A DNA stretch of 37,719 bases from Brevibacillus sp. (GCA_029240815.1 JARDZO010000011.1:1-37719), one strand, 5' to 3'; numbered from the stretch's first letter, positions 8,529 through 16,746 are shown. Made by a program: numbers and translations. The notes: generated by a model not told the origin, from the sequence alone.

Positions 8529-9837
8529 ACTTGTTGTTTTCCAAGTACACATCTGCCTTGTACAAATGGAGAGCCAGCTTTGTCGTCCCCGCGACTTCTC
8601 CCTCGATCTCCTTAAATCCGTCAATGCCATCACCTACCCGCACTCCGCCGCTTTCCACCGCGTATTGGTTGACTTTGGTGAAATCGTTGTCGACAATCTG
8701 GACCTGCGTTTCTTTGTCATTGGCGATCACAACCGCGTGCTGACTCCCGCTGAAAGTGTTATTCGCGATCAGAACAGCCTTGATGGTCTGGTCAAGCACA
8801 ATTGCCTGGTCGGCTCCTTCGAAGACGCTGTCTTTGACAGTCAGGCCTTCAAGGAACTTGCCGCCTTCAGACTCTTCGGTCGATTGACTATCCTCAGTTC
8901 CCGCGGTACGTATTGCTGCATCAAATCCGCTGCTGAATGTACAATTGCGGAAGCTCACGTTGGAGCCGACCAACAAACCGGTGCCCCGACCTTCGAAGCG
9001 AATCCCTTCAAAGGATGCATCATGCACCTCGAGCTCGTCTGCTCGAATGATGACTTTGCCTTCCTGTCCCGGTGCTGCCTTCCACGTAATGTGTTTGGGA
9101 AGATCCATTCCACTCAAATCGTACGAACCGGCTGCCAGTACAAAGGTCATTCCTTTGGCTGTCGCACGGTCCTTTTGCTTGGAGTTTTCCTCTTCTCCTA
9201 CTCGATTTGCCAATTTCATTGTGTCTAGCAATTGTTTGCCACTCAAGTCCTGAGGAGTGAACGTCATGACCGGCCCGCTTTGTGCAAAGTAATCGCCGTT
9301 CTCCTGCTGGGTAGCGAGGAAGCCAAAACTGACCTCTGCGGATTTTTCCTGGACCTCGTTCCCGGTACTCTCCGGTAAGTAAACAGTAAAATGCAACTGA
9401 TCCCGCTCGCCTTTGGGCAACTCGGGAATAACGACGTTTGCCTGCGTCAGGGTGCTGATACGCCCATGGTATAGCAGCTCATCGTCGCTAGTGCGGCGAA
9501 TTTCCGCCACCAGCTGATCGTAGACGATATCATCTCCATCCGCTTTTTCCGCCAGCAAGGCGTACTTCACGGGCACGTCACTGCTGTTTTCCACACTCAA
9601 CGTTTTTTCCACTCGAACGCCGGGCAAAAACGGCTGGTCCGCCTCTGCCTGAAACTTCGCTTTGCTCTCACCCAGGCTGATTTCCAATTTCCCAGCGGCA
9701 AATGTAGTAGAGTCTTCTACCTGGCTCGTAAAATAAGCGTATGTCCCAAAGCTGGTGCTCGCCCCTATGGAAGAGATGACGGCTGTTCCGACGATGATCC
9801 GCTTCCACGGCCAATTTTTCACCTGTTCCCACTTCAT
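8518..9837 (-). CDS. TasA-like protein fused to a right-handed beta-helix domain
   Basis: This 439-residue protein has two parts. Residues 1-190 are TasA/CalY-like: a hydrophobic leader (about 14-30), GTYAYFTSQVEDSTTF, AAGKLEISL, and a beta-rich domain with FLPGVRVEKTLSVEN. Residues about 200-439 form a parallel beta-helix. The entry segment FVLAAGSYDLSGMDLP leads into repeated coils such as NVSFRNCTFSSG, LTVKDSVFEGADQAIVL, VLIANNTFSGSQHAVVI and VQIVDNDFTKVNQYAV, each about 20 residues. Beta-helices of this type occur in polysaccharide-binding or -cleaving proteins and adhesins. The start ATG overlaps the sipW2 stop as ATGA. No obvious catalytic residues stand out, so an adhesive or structural tip role is an inference. 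Confidence 0.88.
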   Translation of the reverse strand: MKWEQVKNWPWKRIIVGTAVISSIGASTSFGTYAYFTSQVEDSTTFAAGKLEISLGESKAKFQAEADQPFLPGVRVEKTLSVENSSDVPVKYALLAEKADGDDIVYDQLVAEIRRTSDDELLYHGRISTLTQANVVIPELPKGERDQLHFTVYLPESTGNEVQEKSAEVSFGFLATQQENGDYFAQSGPVMTFTPQDLSGKQLLDTMKLANRVGEEENSKQKDRATAKGMTFVLAAGSYDLSGMDLPKHITWKAAPGQEGKVIIRADELEVHDASFEGIRFEGRGTGLLVGSNVSFRNCTFSSGFDAAIRTAGTEDSQSTEESEGGKFLEGLTVKDSVFEGADQAIVLDQTIKAVLIANNTFSGSQHAVVIANDKETQVQIVDNDFTKVNQYAVESGGVRVGDGIDGFKEIEGEVAGTTKLALHLYKADVYLENNKYGR

Positions 9838-10391
9838 GTTAGTTCCCCCTCAATCGTCTCGGTCTCGGCTGAAGCTTTTTTCAAATCCTTTTTGGCTCCA
9901 GAACGGCGCTGCGTATCTATCACAAAAAGCAAAAATCCTATGAGTATGCCGAACATCACCAACGGTTCTTTGAGAAGCTGCTGAATGGTCGCTGCAAATG
10001 GAATCGTATAAACGACCTTTCCTACCAATCGATTTGGATCTGTCCACCCGCCGTCCGTCTCAAGATTGGCATCACCCTTCGTTTGCAAATAGCCATTCTC
10101 CAGTCGTTGAACGACACGGTGAGTAATCAGAGATCGAAACTGATCATCTTTCCAATACGTAACAATGTCGCCCACTTGAGGGACTTCACCCGAGTAACGG
10201 GTCACAATCACCATGTCTCCTGCATCAACAGTAGGCGACATGCTACCCGTCAATACGGACAAGACTCTCCAGTTGCCCATGCCGGGTATTTGATCCGAGT
10301 TCCATTGGCTACTGGCGTACAGAAAGATATTCAGGATGAAAAAAATGGCGACGAGTATGAGACCTATACGCTTTGTCCAAATAATTCCCAC
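9834..10391 (-). CDS. sipW: Second SipW-type signal peptidase I
   Basis: This protease of about 185 residues has an N-terminal helix (about 8-27) and a C-terminal helix (about 142-160). The catalytic motif is LTGSMSPT. The general base is the histidine in ITHRV, again in place of lysine, and KGDAN follows. It is the first gene of a tight operon with the beta-helix protein (ATGA overlap), so its dedicated substrates are probably the next three gene products. I prefer GTG 10391 as the start because AGAGGTGA sits about 5-8 nt upstream; the GTG at 10400 would have its Shine-Dalgarno directly against it. The leader upstream can form an H-type pseudoknot (10442-10503). Confidence 0.93.
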   Translation of the reverse strand: MGIIWTKRIGLILVAIFFILNIFLYASSQWNSDQIPGMGNWRVLSVLTGSMSPTVDAGDMVIVTRYSGEVPQVGDIVTYWKDDQFRSLITHRVVQRLENGYLQTKGDANLETDGGWTDPNRLVGKVVYTIPFAATIQQLLKEPLVMFGILIGFLLFVIDTQRRSGAKKDLKKASAETETIEGELT

Positions 10392-10441
10392 TCCGCTCAC
10401 CTCTTTTTCTCATTGTACGAGGTTCTACTCCCTGTATCTTC

Positions 10442-10503
10442 CACCCTTGGAGGGACTCCATCCGCTTGGAAGGGTGAACATTTTTACCAGCCAGGTGGAG
10501 TCC
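10442..10503 (-). promoter_or_regulatory. Interleaved inverted repeats (possible H-type pseudoknot) in the sipW2 operon leader
   Basis: On the minus strand GGACTCCA (10503-10496) pairs with TGGAGTCC (10460-10453). CACCCTT (10476-10470) pairs with AAGGGTG (10448-10442), extendable by two pairs. The two stems interleave, which defines an H-type pseudoknot with loops of about 19, 9 and 4 nt. It lies 51 nt upstream of the start and downstream of the terminator at 10527-10558. The repeats could equally be two protein-binding dyads in DNA. No clear promoter was found. Confidence 0.5.
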
Positions 10504-10526
10504 ATCTCATACTGAAGGAGGAGAGC

Positions 10527-10558
10527 ACAAAAAAATACTGCCTAGATCAGGCAGTATT
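10527..10558 (-). terminator. Terminator overlapping the end of the zinc-ribbon gene
   Basis: AATACTGCCT (10534-10543) and AGGCAGTATT (10549-10558) form a perfect 10-bp stem with a 5-nt loop, followed on the minus strand by seven T. The stop codon TGA at 10549-10547 and the last three codons lie inside the hairpin. Confidence 0.9.
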
Positions 10559-10756
10559 CTCGTCAGGTCGGTTCAATTGTCGGTCAGGCTGTTGAAATCG
10601 ATAGGAAGCAAAAGGGCGTACCAGGACAAACCGGATAACGGCGGGAGCAGCTTTTTGCATGGTGAGATCCTTGTTACAATAAGGACAAATCCATCTGTAC
10701 GATTCTCCGCTGCTGAATGAGTGATTCTTGCAGCGAGCACACCATTTTTGCATCAT
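10547..10756 (-). CDS. Small zinc-ribbon protein
   Basis: This 69-residue protein has two CxxC pairs (CARC at residues 6-9 and CPYC at 24-27) within the first 30 residues, the pattern of a zinc ribbon. The C-terminal half has no recognisable motif and ends in DENTA. The ATG at 10756 follows GGGAGG with 8 nt spacing. It lies 94 bp after the HD-GYP gene on the same strand and ends inside its own terminator, so it probably closes the two-component operon or is monocistronic. Function unknown; such ribbons often bind nucleic acid or a protein partner. Confidence 0.72.
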   Translation of the reverse strand: MMQKWCARCKNHSFSSGESYRWICPYCNKDLTMQKAAPAVIRFVLVRPFASYRFQQPDRQLNRPDENTA

Positions 10757-10850
10757 AGCCTTCCCCTCCCTCTTCCCCTCACTCTATCAAGGTAGGAGTA
10801 GAAAGCCTATCAGGAATCAGTCTGATTATCTCTATCCTTCAGGTTGAAGA

Positions 10851-12005
10851 CTATCCGACCATCGGAGGGACGTTGGATACTTTGGTAGGCGAATGGATCT
10901 GTACGGATTTGACGAACGCCTTGACCACTTTTTCATCATACGTCGTCCCTGCCATCGTGCAAATTTCCTCAAAAGCCTCTTCGATCGTAGACGTCTGCCG
11001 ATATGTACGCGTCGTCGTCATCGCCAGAAAACTCTCGACGATTCCCAAAATTTGCGCCAAGAGAATGATGTCATCGCCTTTCAGCTTTTTGGGGTACCCG
11101 GTTCCATCAAAGCGCTCGTGATGATCCTGCAAAGCACGTACGACTCGAGCAAAGGACGGCTCATCCCGAAACATTTCGTAGCCAAACTGGCAATGCTCTT
11201 GAACGATTTGGAATTCAAACGTCGTCAGCTTTTCATCCGTTTCAAATACGTAATCAGGGAATTTGATGCGGCTTACGTAGTGCAACAAGGAAAGGAGCTT
11301 GATTTCCCAATCATTTACCTGTTCATTGGGGAATTCTCTCAGCATCCGCTTGATCAGTCGGCTCATCTGCTCAATCTCCCTGCTGCTCGTCTGCGTCTTG
11401 CGCTCGACGATGGGCACCAGTGTATTCAAGAGTGTGACGGCATATTCCCGATTATGCTCCTCTGTCGCTGACTTCGCCTCGCCCATCCTTTTTTGGAGCG
11501 TAGTAAAACCGATCCAGGTACATATCGCGCTCGCCGCCGCTAGCGTCAGGTGAAAAAAGATATCCATGCTGAAAGCTTCACTCTGCCCCACTCCCAAACT
11601 CAACGCATAGAGCAAATAACTGACAGTACTCCACACGAGCACTAGCGACCGATCGTAAAAAAAACTGAGATAGATGGGGTAGAGGATAAAAACGGTCCAC
11701 AAGCCAGTAAACTGCTGCGGATTGTAAAGGCAAAAAAACAAGAGTAAAGATGTTCCCAGAAAAGCAGAAGCATGGAGCGAATAAGCGTCCGGCAGCACGT
11801 AACGCTTGTGCAGAACATAGACCGTCCAGCTCACAGCCGCGCAGACTGACAAACCAACGATCGCGGTCCATTCGGGCGAAATGATCCCCAATGCTTGCAA
11901 GAGAACAGCCATTGCAGCATCAACGCTGACCAATATCGATACCCAGTAAAACATGGCATCCGCTAGATAACTGGCGTGGTTTTTGTTTCTTTTCCTCTGT
12001 TTCAT
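10851..12005 (-). CDS. Membrane protein with degenerate HD-GYP domain
   Basis: This 384-residue protein has about six transmembrane helices in residues 15-170, a short linker, and a C-terminal HD-GYP-type domain (about 185-370). The GYP signature is intact: HHERFDGTGYPKKLKG at 295-310. However, the HD pair is H242-Y243, the first metal-binding histidine expected near ERKxxxxxxHS is absent, and the later aspartate appears as E324 in GIVESFLAMT. H271, H295 and H296 remain. HD-GYP proteins normally hydrolyse cyclic di-GMP; with these losses it is probably inactive or a sensor. It lies 41 bp after the response regulator gene, so it is likely part of the same operon. Confidence 0.85.
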   Translation of the reverse strand: MKQRKRNKNHASYLADAMFYWVSILVSVDAAMAVLLQALGIISPEWTAIVGLSVCAAVSWTVYVLHKRYVLPDAYSLHASAFLGTSLLLFFCLYNPQQFTGLWTVFILYPIYLSFFYDRSLVLVWSTVSYLLYALSLGVGQSEAFSMDIFFHLTLAAASAICTWIGFTTLQKRMGEAKSATEEHNREYAVTLLNTLVPIVERKTQTSSREIEQMSRLIKRMLREFPNEQVNDWEIKLLSLLHYVSRIKFPDYVFETDEKLTTFEFQIVQEHCQFGYEMFRDEPSFARVVRALQDHHERFDGTGYPKKLKGDDIILLAQILGIVESFLAMTTTRTYRQTSTIEEAFEEICTMAGTTYDEKVVKAFVKSVQIHSPTKVSNVPPMVG

Positions 12006-12046
12006 AGGGTACCCTCTTTACGATTATTCCTTAAGCCGGACGATCG

Positions 12047-12670
12047 CTATGGAGCAACCTTGACTAGTCCCTTTTTCAATGCGAACAAAACGGCCTGGGA
12101 ACGATTCGGTTGCCCTGTCTTGCGTAAAATGCTGCTGACGTGCGTCTTGACCGTGGCTTCTGAGATATAGAGTCGTTGAGCGATTTCTTGATTGCTCAAG
12201 TTTTCGACGATCAGCTGGAATACTTCTTGTTCCCGTTCGGTAAAGGAGACGTCTGGCTCCTCTTTTCGTTTGCGCTGTAGCTTTGATTGGAAGCAAGAAT
12301 ACCCCATCATCACCATGTCCATCGTATGCAAGATTTGCTCGGGGACCGTATCCTTCATGATATACCCGTCCACATTGGACTCCAGTGCCCGGAACACATC
12401 CTCACTCTCGTCAAACGCCGTCAGAATCAGCACTTTGATCTCTGGAAGCTGCTCCTTGAGCAGTTTGCATCCATCTATGATGGAGATACCCGGCATCTTC
12501 AAGTCGGAGACAATCAGGTCAGGTTTTACAGCCAACGCCTTTGACAAAAGCTCATCACCATCACTGGCTTCTTCCACGACCTTATAGCGCGGGGAGCTCT
12601 CCAATATCATTTTCAGCCCCTCACGAACGATGCGATGATCGTCCGCCAATAGCAGCCTTACGCTATCCAT
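12047..12670 (-). CDS. NarL/FixJ-family response regulator
   Basis: This 207-residue protein has a receiver domain (residues 3-120) with the acidic pair D10-D11, phosphoacceptor D56 in VSDLKMPG, T84 and K106. A LuxR-type helix-turn-helix follows (about 142-200) with FTEREQEVFQLI and SEATVKTHVSSI. It should be phosphorylated by the adjacent kinase and bind DNA as a dimer. The start is ATG 12670, which overlaps the kinase stop by 8 bp, so translation is coupled; an upstream in-frame extension to 12841 lies within the kinase gene and is not used. Its targets are unknown; the matrix operons downstream are candidates. Confidence 0.95.
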   Translation of the reverse strand: MDSVRLLLADDHRIVREGLKMILESSPRYKVVEEASDGDELLSKALAVKPDLIVSDLKMPGISIIDGCKLLKEQLPEIKVLILTAFDESEDVFRALESNVDGYIMKDTVPEQILHTMDMVMMGYSCFQSKLQRKRKEEPDVSFTEREQEVFQLIVENLSNQEIAQRLYISEATVKTHVSSILRKTGQPNRSQAVLFALKKGLVKVAP

Positions 12671-14216
12671 ACATCTCCACTCCCCTTCTCGGTATGATCG
12701 CCATGATTTCCGTACCCTCGCTGGGCTTGGAACGGATATGCAAGGTTCCGCCCACCTGAGCGATTCGCTCTCGCATTCCCACGACCCCATACGCGTTTTC
12801 ACCCGTTTTCTCTTCTGCGACAAAACCGATGCCGTCGTCATGCACCCGTACTTTTACTTGTACAGATGACGCTTCTAAACTGACCGAAAGAACGTGTGCC
12901 CGTGCATGCTTGACTGCATTGGCTGTCGCTTCCTCCACCATCCGATAGATCGCATTGAGTACAGGCAGCTCTTCCTCCAATACCCGCCCCTTCGAGGTAA
13001 AGCGCACCTGTAAATCCGTACCCACTGTCATTCGTTTCAAAAGCTGTTCGATCGCCTCCGTTAACTGCTCGGACTCTCTGAATTCCCGAAGATGCGTAAT
13101 CGTATGCCGTACTTCTCCGTGGCACCACTTGATTCGCTCCTCTATCTGCTCCAGACGCTCCGCCACGTTACTCTGGACCTCTAGGGGCAAAGAGCGCTTT
13201 AACTGGAACATTTGGGCAGACAAGAAAAACAATTGCTGGGCCAATCCGTCGTGCATGTCCTGCGCGAGATTTCTGCGCATCTCCTCATGCAAAGACTGGG
13301 CCAGTTCATAGCGTGCGCGATGCTGCCTTCCTTGCTGGCAAATGATGACGGAAATTAATCGAAGCAACAGTTGATCTCCACGATGCACCACCCGTTTTGG
13401 CGAGATAGAAAAGATGAGGCACCCCCACGCCTCGCCATCCAATCGAAGCGGCATGCATACGTATGTCTCCTTGCGACCGGAGTAATCGTCCAAAAGCTCG
13501 ATCGTTACTTTCTCCCATTCCTCTGCTCCCGCGTCCTGCAAAGTATTCAGGAAGTACTCTCGCTTCCAATCTCCCTCTGGCTCTCGATTTTGATAGAGAC
13601 ACAAATAAGCTTGTTCCGAGCGAAATGCCCGCCGTACCATCTGCTCAGTAGTCGCACAGAGATTGATCGTGGGGCTGGACGCCACCTTCTGCATAAACAG
13701 AAACACGTGGTAGCATCTCGCATACATGCTTTTTATTGACCGCAGCAAAGCGAAAAAGCTAAATGCCATACAGGCCCACATAGTGACATCGAGAAGCAGG
13801 CGGAGCTTGGTGAAGTCCATTTCGGGAGGGATCATGGTGAAAGGCAGCCATTCCTGGACCAGTGAAGCAGATAATATAAACAAGATGACAATCAGGAGCA
13901 CCTGTTCGAGACGCAATACTACCATCAGCCATAACAGTGTTGTGTACGCATAGAGCATGAATGGACTGCTCCATTTTCCCGTCTGGATGATAAAAAACAG
14001 GGCCAAGCCCATATCGACCAGTCCGAGCAAAAACCATCGCTTTCGCGGAAGTGCGTAGAAGAGAATGCCCACGTACGCCAAAACAATCAGCAAGAAAGCG
14101 ATAAACGATTGAGAATTTGAATCAGGGGCATCCATATAAAAAAAACAGAAAGCCAAGAGGAGCACCCATTGAAAAAAATACACGACCAGACGGAATTCCT
14201 TTAGCAACCAATCCAT
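12663..14216 (-). CDS. Membrane histidine kinase of the NarX/DesK (HisKA_3) class
   Basis: This 517-residue kinase has five or six transmembrane helices (about 10-160), a GAF-like region (about 175-300), a HisKA_3 dimerisation domain with H322 in QDMHDGLAQQL, and a HATPase domain. The N box is ATANAVKHA, the G1 box is DDGIGF and the G2 region is GENAYGVVGMRERI. It partners the overlapping NarL-type regulator. The start ATG 14216 follows GGAG with 9 nt spacing. There is no extracellular sensor domain of note, so the signal is probably sensed within the membrane or by the GAF-like part. The upstream region (14217-14475) is rich in palindromes. Confidence 0.93.
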   Translation of the reverse strand: MDWLLKEFRLVVYFFQWVLLLAFCFFYMDAPDSNSQSFIAFLLIVLAYVGILFYALPRKRWFLLGLVDMGLALFFIIQTGKWSSPFMLYAYTTLLWLMVVLRLEQVLLIVILFILSASLVQEWLPFTMIPPEMDFTKLRLLLDVTMWACMAFSFFALLRSIKSMYARCYHVFLFMQKVASSPTINLCATTEQMVRRAFRSEQAYLCLYQNREPEGDWKREYFLNTLQDAGAEEWEKVTIELLDDYSGRKETYVCMPLRLDGEAWGCLIFSISPKRVVHRGDQLLLRLISVIICQQGRQHRARYELAQSLHEEMRRNLAQDMHDGLAQQLFFLSAQMFQLKRSLPLEVQSNVAERLEQIEERIKWCHGEVRHTITHLREFRESEQLTEAIEQLLKRMTVGTDLQVRFTSKGRVLEEELPVLNAIYRMVEEATANAVKHARAHVLSVSLEASSVQVKVRVHDDGIGFVAEEKTGENAYGVVGMRERIAQVGGTLHIRSKPSEGTEIMAIIPRRGVEMYG

Positions 14217-14475
14217 GAGGCAGAGCTCCGTTTCTCCTATCCTAACAAACGACGGAAAATTAAGACATATCTATCGTACTTGATGATGTCAAACGTTGAC
14301 AATATATGAAAAATGTCGAACGCTGATAGGATGGGCTTTAATTGTTCATAGTTACATATGTTCGACAATAGCTGATTCGAAACCATCGAATTGCACATAC
14401 GAAAAATATTGAATTATCCATTTGAATATTTTAGAATTCATTTGTACCTATCATCCTCACGGGAGATGACTCGCT
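14217..14475. promoter_or_regulatory. Divergent regulatory region with several related dyads
   Basis: This 259-bp gap separates the kinase (minus) and the ArsR-type regulator (plus). It holds TGTCAA-ACG-TTGACA (14287-14301), TGTCGAAC (14314-14321) with its exact inverse GTTCGACA (14360-14367), ATTCGA-N5-TCGAAT (14375-14391), and an AAAATATT/AATATTTT pair near 14401-14432. The first three share a TGTCnAAC half-site. They look like operator sites for one regulator, plausibly the adjacent ArsR-type protein. No convincing -35/-10 pair was identified. Confidence 0.55.
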
Positions 14476-15534
14476 TTGAGCCTTTTAAATATCGGAAGCA
14501 AGCGCATGACCTATCGAGTAGAGTTGGCTTATTCGCCTCTGTTTGAAGCTGCTTTAGGCATTGCTGCTGCCACCTATGATCAGATACACCCCACTCTGGA
14601 GCATCCTCCTTCGCACTGGAAGCATCTCCAGTCCCAGTTACCTCTCGAAGTTGAGAAAGAGCTCATGTACGCCAAGCAGCACAACACGTGGAAAACTCTC
14701 CTTCACTTGTTACATCAACGTTCGTTTCCGGATCTGGAGTCTTTTTTGACTTACCTGCAAAAGCTCTCTCCCTTTGATCTGCGCTATTGCTCTCTACCCT
14801 ATCTGGGCGAAGACTGGCAAGATGCACGTCGTCAGGCTGCGGAAGGCAGCGAAGATGCTATGGTTCGTTTGCAGACTGCCTGTCGTGATCATCTCTTTTT
14901 CCCTGCCTATATCGCTCATATCTATACAGCCGACCCGGATGATCTGCGCAGCCATTTACTTTGTCTCATGGAGGGATGGTATCTCACGCATATCAAACCC
15001 CATGAGGAAACCGTCGTCAGCACCTTGGAGCGAGACTGCGCCCAGAAACAGGTCATGCAGGCCAAGCTTTCAGCGGAGGCTCTGGTAGAATGGGCAACTC
15101 ATGCCAGCTACCCGCCTGAACCGACTGTGACCCGAGTTTTGCTCATTCCTCAAGCCATCTATCGTCCATGGACCATTCAAGCGGATGCCGAGGGCACCAA
15201 GATTTTTTACTACCCAGTCGCCGATGAAAATTTGCACAGGGAATCGGACCCTTATCGTCCTCCGCTTCCTCTTGTTCAGGCGCTTAAGGCACTCGGAGAC
15301 GAGCAACGGCTTCGTATGGTAAAAATGCTATCTGAGCGAGATTTAAGTCTGCAAGAAATGACAGAAACGTTGGGAGGAGCAAAATCTACCGTTCATCACC
15401 ACCTATCCATGCTGCGCTCAGCTCATTTGGTGGAAACCGTACACGGGAAGTATCGGTTAAAGCGAACCGTTCTGGAGAAACTCCCTCTACACTGGGAGCA
15501 GTTCCTCGGAGGTTCGTTGGATGCACGTCCTTGA
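14476..15534 (+). CDS. ArsR-family regulator with long N-terminal domain (DUF5937-like)
   Basis: This 352-residue protein has a C-terminal winged helix (about 260-335): PLVQALKALGDEQRLRMVKML, then a recognition region with LQEMTETLGGAKSTVHHHLSMLRSAHLVE. No metal-binding ELCVCDL motif of classical ArsR sensors is present. The long N-terminal domain (1-250) is mostly helical and lacks motifs I can assign; it resembles the DUF5937 domain found in such regulators, by memory only. The start is TTG 14476 with GGGAG 9 nt upstream. It overlaps the MFS gene by 14 bp, so it most likely controls that exporter and itself, with the dyads upstream as operators. Confidence 0.85.
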   Translation: MSLLNIGSKRMTYRVELAYSPLFEAALGIAAATYDQIHPTLEHPPSHWKHLQSQLPLEVEKELMYAKQHNTWKTLLHLLHQRSFPDLESFLTYLQKLSPFDLRYCSLPYLGEDWQDARRQAAEGSEDAMVRLQTACRDHLFFPAYIAHIYTADPDDLRSHLLCLMEGWYLTHIKPHEETVVSTLERDCAQKQVMQAKLSAEALVEWATHASYPPEPTVTRVLLIPQAIYRPWTIQADAEGTKIFYYPVADENLHRESDPYRPPLPLVQALKALGDEQRLRMVKMLSERDLSLQEMTETLGGAKSTVHHHLSMLRSAHLVETVHGKYRLKRTVLEKLPLHWEQFLGGSLDARP

Positions 15535-16729
15535 GCGTAGAGCCCCTTTATTGAGCCATCGCCCCTATCTTTTCATTCTGCTAGGGCAGCTCATCTCTGA
15601 ACTGGGAGCAGCACTAGGAACAATGGCAAACAGTTGGCTTCTCTACCAAGCGACAGGCTCTCAGGTGGCAGTAGGAGAAATGTGGTTACTTTATTTTTTG
15701 CCCTCTCTCGCTGTCCAACTCCTAGCAGGTCCCTTTCTCGATCGCTTGGACAATAAGCGGGTCATCGTATTCTCGCAATGGATGCGAAGTGCCGCCTTCT
15801 GTTTTTCCTTCCTTATTCTTACGGTGCATCCTGAGCAGCTCTGGCCGTTGTATGTAGCTGCGCTATTGAACGGACTGATCCAGCCCCTTTATATTCCGGC
15901 AAGTCAGTCGTTATTGCCGCGGATCGTGCACAAAGAGCAGCTGCTGCAAGCCAACTCTTATTTGGACAGCATTCTTCGCGTCGTGATGATTTTGGGTCCT
16001 CCCGTTGGTGGGTCGATCGTTGCCGCTGTCGGTGGCGCCCCTGTTTTGGCGATCATCGCTGTCAGCTATGCTTTGAGTGGAACGCTCTTGATGATGTGCC
16101 CTTGCAATCCACCCATCCACCCTGAGGAATCGCAGCGGTGGATCGTCATGTTCCGCGCCGGATTACGAGTGTTTGCAGAAAAGCCTGCCCTGATTTGGTT
16201 GAGTATGTATGCTGCTGTCGTTCAATTTGCAGTAGGCGTTACCCTCGTTCTCAATCTGCCCTTCGTCGTGGATGAGTTCTCAGGTACTTCCCTGCACGTA
16301 GGGATCTTCCTGGCTGGTTATCCGCTAGGCTACCTGTTTGGCTCGCTGTTTGTCCCTCACATCCTGATCAATCACAAGCAGATGGTCATGTTTGGTTCCC
16401 TTGTCATTGGTGGTACATCGTTTCTTGCTTTAGGATTCATTCACAGCTTTTCTCTCGCTGTAGCTATCGAAGTGATCGCAGGTCTTGCTGCTCCCTTTTT
16501 TCAGATCCATTGCCTGAGTCTGTACCAGCTCTCGGTTCCTCAGGCACTCATGGGGCGCGTCCTGTCTGTCAGGCTGCTTATTATCCGTGTGACCATGCCT
16601 GTTGGCGTCTGGCTAGGGAGTACGATTGGAGAAACAGTGGGGGGGCGCCTTCTTTTTATTGCGATCGGGACGTTAATTGTCGTCTGTGCACTGCCAGGTC
16701 TGCTCTTTTCGAAAATTTGGCAAAAATAG
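15521..16729 (+). CDS. MFS transporter
   Basis: This 402-residue protein has about 12 transmembrane helices. The first cytoplasmic loop carries GPFLDRLDNKRV, the variant of the MFS motif A between helices 2 and 3. The second half begins near residue 210. The substrate cannot be read from sequence; relatives include drug and metabolite exporters. ATG 15521 has GGAGG 8 nt upstream, inside the end of the regulator gene. Co-expression with the ArsR-type regulator suggests inducible export. No terminator is visible before the moxR promoter. Confidence 0.9.
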   Translation: MHVLERRAPLLSHRPYLFILLGQLISELGAALGTMANSWLLYQATGSQVAVGEMWLLYFLPSLAVQLLAGPFLDRLDNKRVIVFSQWMRSAAFCFSFLILTVHPEQLWPLYVAALLNGLIQPLYIPASQSLLPRIVHKEQLLQANSYLDSILRVVMILGPPVGGSIVAAVGGAPVLAIIAVSYALSGTLLMMCPCNPPIHPEESQRWIVMFRAGLRVFAEKPALIWLSMYAAVVQFAVGVTLVLNLPFVVDEFSGTSLHVGIFLAGYPLGYLFGSLFVPHILINHKQMVMFGSLVIGGTSFLALGFIHSFSLAVAIEVIAGLAAPFFQIHCLSLYQLSVPQALMGRVLSVRLLIIRVTMPVGVWLGSTIGETVGGRLLFIAIGTLIVVCALPGLLFSKIWQK

Positions 16730-16746
16730 GATAACGCTTGTATAAT
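16717..16746 (+). promoter_or_regulatory. Sigma-A-type promoter of the moxR operon
   Basis: TTGGCA (16717-16722) and TATAAT (16741-16746) are 18 bp apart, and the -35 overlaps the last codons of the MFS gene. Transcription starting near 16753 rules out the upstream in-frame start at 16745 for the next gene. Confidence 0.75.

Noticed and set aside
8566..9228. Long open frame antisense to the beta-helix gene
   Set aside because: It has no ribosome binding site, a cysteine-rich shadow composition, and lies fully within a well supported gene.
12671..12841. N-terminal extension of the response regulator
   Set aside because: The extra residues overlap the kinase gene and precede the canonical receiver start; ATG 12670 overlaps the kinase stop as expected for a coupled pair.
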